64,000 nucleotides of DNA from Porphyrobacter sp. GTDB lineage: Bacteria; Pseudomonadota; Alphaproteobacteria; Sphingomonadales; Sphingomonadaceae. The notes under the pieces are model-generated. The model did not search any database. It saw only the letters and a list, made by a program, of their open reading frames with translations, and was not told the DNA's origin. Both the position numbers and the translations under genes were made by a program. Positions 61,056 to 64,000 of this stretch are shown here, piece by piece. How positions within the stretch are numbered: the stretch's first letter is position 1; every line of letters starts with the position of its first letter. The stretch covers positions 1 through 64,000 of the forward strand of contig JAPZUC010000006.1 of NCBI GenBank assembly GCA_027533455.1, given 5' to 3'.

Positions 61056-61649
61056 ATGCAAACAATAGACCTCTTTCTGGACCACCCTGTCGCACTGTTT
61101 ATTGTGCTGGCAACCGGTGCAGCTTTTGGCATCGGCCTGGAACGCCTTGCCGCGCACTTCGACAAGCAGAAGCGCAAGGCTTATTGGCGCGGGCGCAACG
61201 ACGCCAAGGGCAAGTCGAAGGTCGTTCCAATCGACCGCACGCCAAACAAGCAGGAACCCGCCGACTTTGCCGCTGAGCAGCTCAACATCGTTAGCAAGGC
61301 CGAGTTCGCGCAACGCCCTCTCCTCAACCGTTCGGAAGCCAATGTGTTTGCCGCGCTCGACAAGGCGGTAATCGCACGCAACCCTGGGTGGCAGGTGATG
61401 GCGCAGGCCAGCCTGGGCGAATTTCTCGCCAGCCCGGACAAGGACGCTTATCTCGCGGTCAATTCCAAACGGGTCGACTTTGCGTTGATGGATGAAAAGT
61501 GCTGCGTGCGCCACGCGCTCGAATATCAAGGCAACGGCCATCACCTGAGTGACAGCACCGCGGCGCGCGACGCGATCAAGAAGGAAGCGCTGAGAAGGGC
61601 CGGGATCGGCTACCACGAGATCGTGGCAGGCCACACAACACCCAGCTAA
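61056..61649 (+). CDS. Membrane-anchored DUF2726 protein (possible nuclease-like fold)
   Basis: The 197-residue protein has one N-terminal membrane helix (HPVALFIVLATGAAFGIGLERL, near residues 9-30), a basic linker, and a DUF2726 domain: RPLLNRSEANVFAALDKAVI, VMAQASLGEFL, RVDFALMDEKCCVRHALEYQGNGHH and ALRRAGIGYHEIV. The domain resembles PD-(D/E)xK restriction-like folds, with D-F and E-x-Q pairs. Activity is unproven. The start may also be the GTG at 61014; ATG 61056 avoids a poorly spaced ribosome binding site. Confidence 0.78.
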   Translation: MQTIDLFLDHPVALFIVLATGAAFGIGLERLAAHFDKQKRKAYWRGRNDAKGKSKVVPIDRTPNKQEPADFAAEQLNIVSKAEFAQRPLLNRSEANVFAALDKAVIARNPGWQVMAQASLGEFLASPDKDAYLAVNSKRVDFALMDEKCCVRHALEYQGNGHHLSDSTAARDAIKKEALRRAGIGYHEIVAGHTTPS

Positions 61650-61806
61650 CTGCGCGCGCTGGTCGAGAAGCTGGTGCCCGGATCGTAACCGGCGCCAGCG
61701 CGGCTGACCTTGCGCCGGTTTACCTTCCATGCCCCCACATTGACACCCCACCCCTTCAGGCCCACGCTCCGCGCTCGGGCATTTCGCCCTCTGATCGGAA
61801 GCACCT

Positions 61807-61941
61807 ATGGCCAAGGGCCAGCAAAAGAAGAGCAAGGAAGCGCGCAAGCCCAAGAAGGACAAGGGGCCCAAGCTCAATGCCAGTCAGCCCAGCCTCAAGC
61901 CCGGCGGGATCAAGGGGCTGGAGAATATGAAGAACAGCTAA
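61807..61941 (+). CDS. Small lysine-rich protein (44 residues)
   Basis: The frame MAKGQQKKSKEARKPKKDKG continues as PKLNASQPSLKPGGIKGLEN and ends MKNS. About a third of the residues are lysine, giving a strong positive charge, so nucleic-acid or ribosome contact is possible. CGGAAG lies 5-6 bases before the ATG. Short proteins with this MAKGQQ start and KPKK repeats occur in sphingomonads and some gammaproteobacteria. The frame in the neighbouring register is a shadow. Confidence 0.72.
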   Translation: MAKGQQKKSKEARKPKKDKGPKLNASQPSLKPGGIKGLENMKNS

Positions 61942-61983
61942 GTCGCCCCTCACGCCGCGTTGGCGGTGCGGGTGTTCTTGCCT

Positions 61984-62895
61984 ATGGCGGGCGTGATGCA
62001 GCTTACCCATATTTGCGATCTGGCGGTCGATACGCTGCTGCCTTCCGGCCATGCCTTTCTGTCCGCGGCGAGCGGGATGGTGGCGTGCGGCTCCGCGCTT
62101 TATGTCGTTGCCGATGATGCACAGTGTCTTGGGGTGTTTGACCTTGAGGGCGCTGCACCGGGGCGGCTGATCCCGTTGATCGCGGGCTATCTGCCGGTGG
62201 ATGCGGCCGAGCGGAAGAAGCGGAAGCCCGATTTCGAAATCCTGCTCGCTGTGCCTTGCGCGGCGGGCATCCGGTTGCTCGCGCTCGGCTCCGGATCGAC
62301 GGGGCGGCGGATGCGCGGCGTGGTGGTCGATCTGCCGGGTGATGATGCGCCTGCCAGCGTGCGCGTGATCGATCTGCAATCGCTGTTTGCTGCCATCGTC
62401 CCGCTGGTGCCCGAGATCAATCTGGAAGGCGCGGTGCTGCGGGGGGAGGAGTTGCTGCTCTTCAACCGCGGCAATAGCGCCCATCCCGCCTCGCAGATCA
62501 TCGCGGTGCCGCTGGCGGAGGTGCTGAGTGGTGGTCCTATCACGGCGAGGCTGCGCGCAGGGCTTCGGCTGCCCACAGTCTCGGGCGTGCCCCTCACCGT
62601 GACCGATGCCTGCCTGCTGGCAAGCGGCCACATCCTGTTATCCGCCGCCGCCGAGGCGACCGACAACAGCTATGCCGATGGCGCGCTGGTGGGGGCGGCG
62701 ATCGTTGAACTGGGCGCGGATCTTGCGGTGCGCAGGGTCGAGCCGCTGGACCCCGTGTTGAAGGTGGAGGGCCTCTCCGCGCAGATCATGGCAGACGGGG
62801 CGCACCTGCTCTGCGTGACGGACGCGGATGATCCTGATGCAGCTTCCGGGCTGTACCGGGGGGTGTTGGGGCCGCCTATGGCTTGCGCAGTGTGA
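61984..62895 (+). CDS. DUF6929-like beta-propeller-type protein
   Basis: The 303-residue protein has repeated beta-rich segments such as GMVACGSALYVVADDAQCLGVFDLEG and INLEGAVLRGEELLLFNRGNSAHPASQIIAVPL, consistent with a propeller fold, and no signal peptide. The N-R-G-N block is typical of a bacterial family of unknown function (annotated DUF6929 in my memory). The start is ATG 61984 or 61996. Its last 20 bases overlap the 3' end of the convergent ridA-like gene. Confidence 0.75.
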   Translation: MAGVMQLTHICDLAVDTLLPSGHAFLSAASGMVACGSALYVVADDAQCLGVFDLEGAAPGRLIPLIAGYLPVDAAERKKRKPDFEILLAVPCAAGIRLLALGSGSTGRRMRGVVVDLPGDDAPASVRVIDLQSLFAAIVPLVPEINLEGAVLRGEELLLFNRGNSAHPASQIIAVPLAEVLSGGPITARLRAGLRLPTVSGVPLTVTDACLLASGHILLSAAAEATDNSYADGALVGAAIVELGADLAVRRVEPLDPVLKVEGLSAQIMADGAHLLCVTDADDPDAASGLYRGVLGPPMACAV

Positions 62896-63356
62896 GCCTG
62901 ATCTCGGTCACGGCGGTCGGCTCGTAAAGCTCGGTCACGCCGACGGCTGTCCATGCCGGAAAGGGCGCGGTAATGTAGCGGTTCTTGACCGGCACCAGCG
63001 CGTCGAGCTGGGCGGCCATGTTGGTGCCGGCGTGGAAGGTGTCGAACACCAGCACGTCATCCCAACTCACCCCCCAGCCGCCTGATCGTCGCATCGAGCC
63101 GGGCGAAGGCGCGTTCATAGGCGGGGGCGAGGTCTGTCTCGCCCGCCATCGGCGCGGCGACCACGCCCGACAGGTAGATGGTATCGCCATGCACCACCGC
63201 ATCGGAGAATCCCACCGCCTCCTGAAAGGCGCGGGCCTCGGGGTCTTGGGGCATGATGGTCTGCTTGGGCTCGGCGGCGTGTGCCGCAGTGGCGGCAGTC
63301 AGCGCGCACAGCAGCGCTGCCGCCCTCGCGCCCTTGCGGAAATGGGCATAGGCCAT
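62876..63356 (-). pseudogene. RidA/YjgF-family protein gene broken by a one-base frameshift
   Basis: From ATG 63356 the frame encodes a signal peptide (ALLCALTAATAAHAA) and the first half of a RidA-family domain (FQEAVGFSDAVVHGDTIYLSGVVAAP) and ends early at 63057. The second half, SWDDVLVFDTFHAGTNMAAQ to LRKP, continues in another frame. The two join if one G is removed from the run of six G (C on the plus strand, 63070-63075), giving RLGVSWDD. RidA proteins deaminate reactive imines; this exported type has unknown substrates. The change is a real mutation, phase variation, or a sequencing error. Confidence 0.85.
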
Positions 63357-63412
63357 GATCGTCTCCCCTCTCTTAATGAGGGTGCCAGTCTGCGCCTCAG
63401 CCACCAAACCGG

Positions 63413-63685
63413 TCAAACTGCGCGCGCGGCGAGAACATTCCAGATCAGCGCGAACACCAGCCCGAAGACAAAGCCGATGCTCGCGGTCAGCCCGACCAGC
63501 CCCGCCGCCGTCGCCAGCGCGAAGGGTCCGACGGTGAAATCGAAGTGGATCATGTGGAGCTGCAGGATGAAGGCGAGCACCGCCTGCCCCCAGCCACTCG
63601 CCACCAGTGCCGCCCACACTAGATGCAGCAGGCCGAGCATCGCGCCGGTCGCCAGACCCGTCTTGAATGTGTTGATCGGTCGCAT
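63413..63685 (-). CDS. Small membrane protein, three to four helices, unknown function
   Basis: The 90-residue protein (MRPINTFKTGLATGAMLGLLHLVWAALVASGW...) has hydrophobic helices near residues 10-30, 35-50 and 60-88. GGAGG lies before the ATG at 63685, which is better than earlier in-frame ATGs. It is 57 bases upstream of the ridA-like gene on the same strand and may share its transcript. No family is recognised with confidence. Confidence 0.75.
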   Translation of the reverse strand: MRPINTFKTGLATGAMLGLLHLVWAALVASGWGQAVLAFILQLHMIHFDFTVGPFALATAAGLVGLTASIGFVFGLVFALIWNVLAARAV

Positions 63686-63782
63686 CGCCGCCTCCTTGCC
63701 GCCCAGCATCGCTGACGGGCCTACCGTGCAATCTGGCAGGCCCGTCAGCGCGCGCATTGATCTGGCGCAAGAGAAGCGGCGG

Positions 63783-64000
63783 CTATCCGGCCGTCCGGTT
63801 CAGCACGGTACGGTTGCGGCTGAACCATTCTTCGCCAGCGTCATCGAGGAAATCGACTTCCTTGAGCGTGACCAGGCTCGGGCCGTCGCGGGTGGTGGTC
63901 TCGCGGATGCGCGCCGGGCGGTTGTCGTCCATGCCTTCACGGACGGCGATGATGATCCAGTGCTCCGCTTCGCCTGCCGTTGCCAGCGTGAGGGTCGCCG
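63783..64000 (-). CDS. C-terminal part of an unidentified protein, cut by the window edge
   Basis: The minus strand is open from the window edge to a TAG at 63785-63783. The 72 visible residues include EAEHWIIIAVREGMDDNRPARIRETTTRDG and end EEWFSRNRTVLNRTAG. They are charged and mixed in predicted structure, with codon use like the GC-rich neighbours. The start lies outside the window, so the family cannot be assigned. Confidence 0.72.
   Translation of the reverse strand, partial: ATLTLATAGEAEHWIIIAVREGMDDNRPARIRETTTRDGPSLVTLKEVDFLDDAGEEWFSRNRTVLNRTAG

Noticed and set aside
1..64000. CRISPR array
   Set aside because: No regularly spaced repeats of 23-40 bases and no cas genes were seen.

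Overview
The window looks like a chromosomal segment of a Sphingomonadales alphaproteobacterium, most likely of the Erythrobacteraceae (Erythrobacter/Porphyrobacter type). The reasons are the GC-rich backbone, infC with a non-AUG start, a ybgC-tolQRAB-pal locus, a compact histidine operon with a YciI gene inside it, an SspB-type adaptor next to gmk, an O/P-type porin, and several small proline- or lysine-rich proteins. This assignment is inference from gene content. No rRNA or other taxonomic marker is present.

Region 1 (1-13.7 kb) is a visibly more AT-rich accessory island carrying a type 1 BREX phage-defence operon: brxA-brxB-brxC-pglX-pglZ-brxL, all on the plus strand and mostly joined by ATGA-type overlaps. 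The window opens inside an IS3-family element (1-141) that has landed in brxA and removed its N-terminus from this copy. The last gene, brxL, has an AAA+ core, but its C-terminus resembles the PLD-fold domain of eukaryotic MITD1 rather than a Lon protease. The island abuts the 3' end of a tRNA-Ser(GGA) gene, a classical integration site.

Region 2 (13.7-25.6 kb) is housekeeping sequence: a cyclophilin-type isomerase, the stringent-response enzyme Rsh, a GH16 glycosidase, hemF, pdeM, infC (AUA start), a DASS-family transporter, a PLP-dependent Cys/Met metabolism enzyme, an SDR-like protein and a J-domain protein. Region 3 (25.6-33.8 kb) is a long minus-strand run: hisB-yciI-hisH-hisA-hisF-hisE-hinT, then ybgC-tolQ-tolR-tolA-tolB-pal. 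Region 4 (33.9-39.4 kb) holds sspB, gmk, a secreted protein of unknown function and an O/P-type porin. An exact parS match lies after gmk, and a near match lies at 15.1 kb, which suggests that the window is in the origin-proximal, ParB-bound part of the chromosome.

Region 5 (39.5-48.1 kb) is a CoA-thioester catabolism cluster: an SDR, a probable heteromeric acyl-CoA dehydrogenase pair, a GPH/MFS transporter, a third acyl-CoA dehydrogenase, a zinc alcohol dehydrogenase and an APH-fold kinase-like protein. Region 6 (48.2-64 kb) is mixed: dapD, small membrane proteins, a dipeptidase, cupin and DoxX proteins, a SWIB protein, an S41 protease-like lipoprotein, a photolyase-like protein with its FAD domain at the N-terminus, a cluster of stress-type small proteins (HPF-like, cold shock, hydrophilic repeats), and a ridA-like gene broken by one base in a G run. 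Several genes of 44-56 codons and a few strong dyad elements are also recorded.
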